From: Verrucomicrobiales bacterium
GTDB lineage: Bacteria; Verrucomicrobiota; Verrucomicrobiia; Limisphaerales; UBA1100
Reading direction: 5' to 3'
Length of the DNA: 5,762 bases
NCBI GenBank assembly: GCA_002719595.1
Contig: PBEJ01000029.1
Location: forward strand, 39,969 to 45,730
The position numbers and the translations under genes are program-made. How positions within the stretch are numbered: position 1 is the stretch's first letter; each line of letters opens with the position of its first letter. This document shows positions 5,501 through 5,762 of the stretch, piece by piece. The notes under the pieces are model-generated. The model did not search any database. It was not told the origin of the DNA and worked only from the letters and a program-made list of their open reading frames with translations.

Positions 5501-5762
5501 TGAAAAATATTAGCTATATTTTGTTATTATTGGCGTTGGTTCCTTGGGCTGATGCTCAACAACGCTCTCCGGAGGCACTGTTTAAGCAGTGGGATAAAAA
5601 TAAGGACAGTAAATTGTCGTTGGCTGAGTTGCCTATAAATGCCCGTCGCAATTTTGCTCGAGTAGACACCAATAAGGATGGTGCTATTTCAATGGAAGAG
5701 CATGTGCGTTTCCTGAAGGGTCCAAGTCAGCTCAAGGGAGTTACGGTGCTACGTGATATTCC
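5500..5762 (+). CDS. Exported EF-hand protein, 3' end outside window; probably fused to an alpha/beta hydrolase
   Basis: Eighty-seven full codons are visible before the window ends. The start ATG overlaps the preceding stop by one base and has a good Shine-Dalgarno. Residues 1-19 form a signal peptide (MKNISYILLLLALVPWADA, cleaved before QQRS). Two canonical 12-residue EF-hand calcium loops follow. Loop 1 is at 32-43 (D32, N34, D36, S40, E43) and has Ser in place of the usual Gly at loop position 6. Loop 2 is at 56-67 (D56, N58, D60, G61, S64, E67). Calcium binding outside the cytoplasm is therefore likely. The last residues (K-G-V-T-V-L-R-D-I-P) resemble the linker seen in PVC proteins where an EF-hand pair precedes a secreted BD-FAE-like esterase domain, usually continuing D-I-P-Y-A. 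That fusion is from family memory, since the domain lies outside the window. A stand-alone EF-hand protein remains possible. Confidence 0.85.
   Translation, partial: MKNISYILLLLALVPWADAQQRSPEALFKQWDKNKDSKLSLAELPINARRNFARVDTNKDGAISMEEHVRFLKGPSQLKGVTVLRDI

Noticed and set aside
1..5762. CRISPR array, tRNA, insertion sequence, phage or defence system
   Set aside because: I saw no regularly spaced repeats, cloverleaf-like sequence, transposase or integrase motifs, or nuclease/toxin genes. Nearly the whole window is coding for metabolic or exported proteins.

Overview
The window looks like an accessory polysaccharide- or sulfated-glycan-degradation locus from a bacterium of the PVC group (Verrucomicrobia, Planctomycetes or Lentisphaerae). 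This rests on gene content: an exported S1-type sulfatase, an exported alpha/beta hydrolase with an FFFGGGW oxyanion motif, an EF-hand protein, a Gfo/Idh/MocA oxidoreductase and an exported SMP-30/NHL-like propeller. Such combinations are typical of marine and soil PVC genomes. Base composition is moderate, near 45-50% GC by eye. No rRNA, tRNA or phylogenetic marker gene is present, so the taxonomic call is an inference.

Layout: (1) positions 1-849 (+) hold the 3' end of a gene that enters from outside the window. Its frame is open to base 1 and its product is not recognised. (2) It converges on a two-gene minus-strand unit, the SMP-30-like propeller (1905-2810) followed after 6 bp by the Gfo/Idh/MocA oxidoreductase (846-1898). 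The two convergent stop codons share the palindrome TTAA at 846-849. (3) A 105-bp divergent intergenic region (2811-2915) is the only sizeable non-coding stretch and must hold the control signals for both directions. (4) To its right is a plus-strand unit: sulfatase (2916-4598), alpha/beta hydrolase (4643-5500), and an EF-hand protein starting at 5500 with a TGATG stop/start overlap and leaving the window. Its last visible residues suggest a C-terminal alpha/beta hydrolase domain.

Working model (inference): the exported sulfatase and esterase-type hydrolases strip sulfate and acyl groups from a glycan outside the cytoplasm. The propeller binds or hydrolyses a sugar-derived lactone or ester, and the cytoplasmic oxidoreductase handles a released sugar. 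No glycoside hydrolase, polysaccharide lyase, transporter, SusC/D-like pair or formylglycine-generating enzyme is visible, so the substrate cannot be named.

I see no phage, insertion sequence, CRISPR array, toxin-antitoxin or defence system. The points most worth a second look are the unrecognised left-edge protein, the altered nucleotide-binding motif of the oxidoreductase, the missing oxyanion-hole histidine in the hydrolase, and the EF-hand fusion cut off at the right edge.
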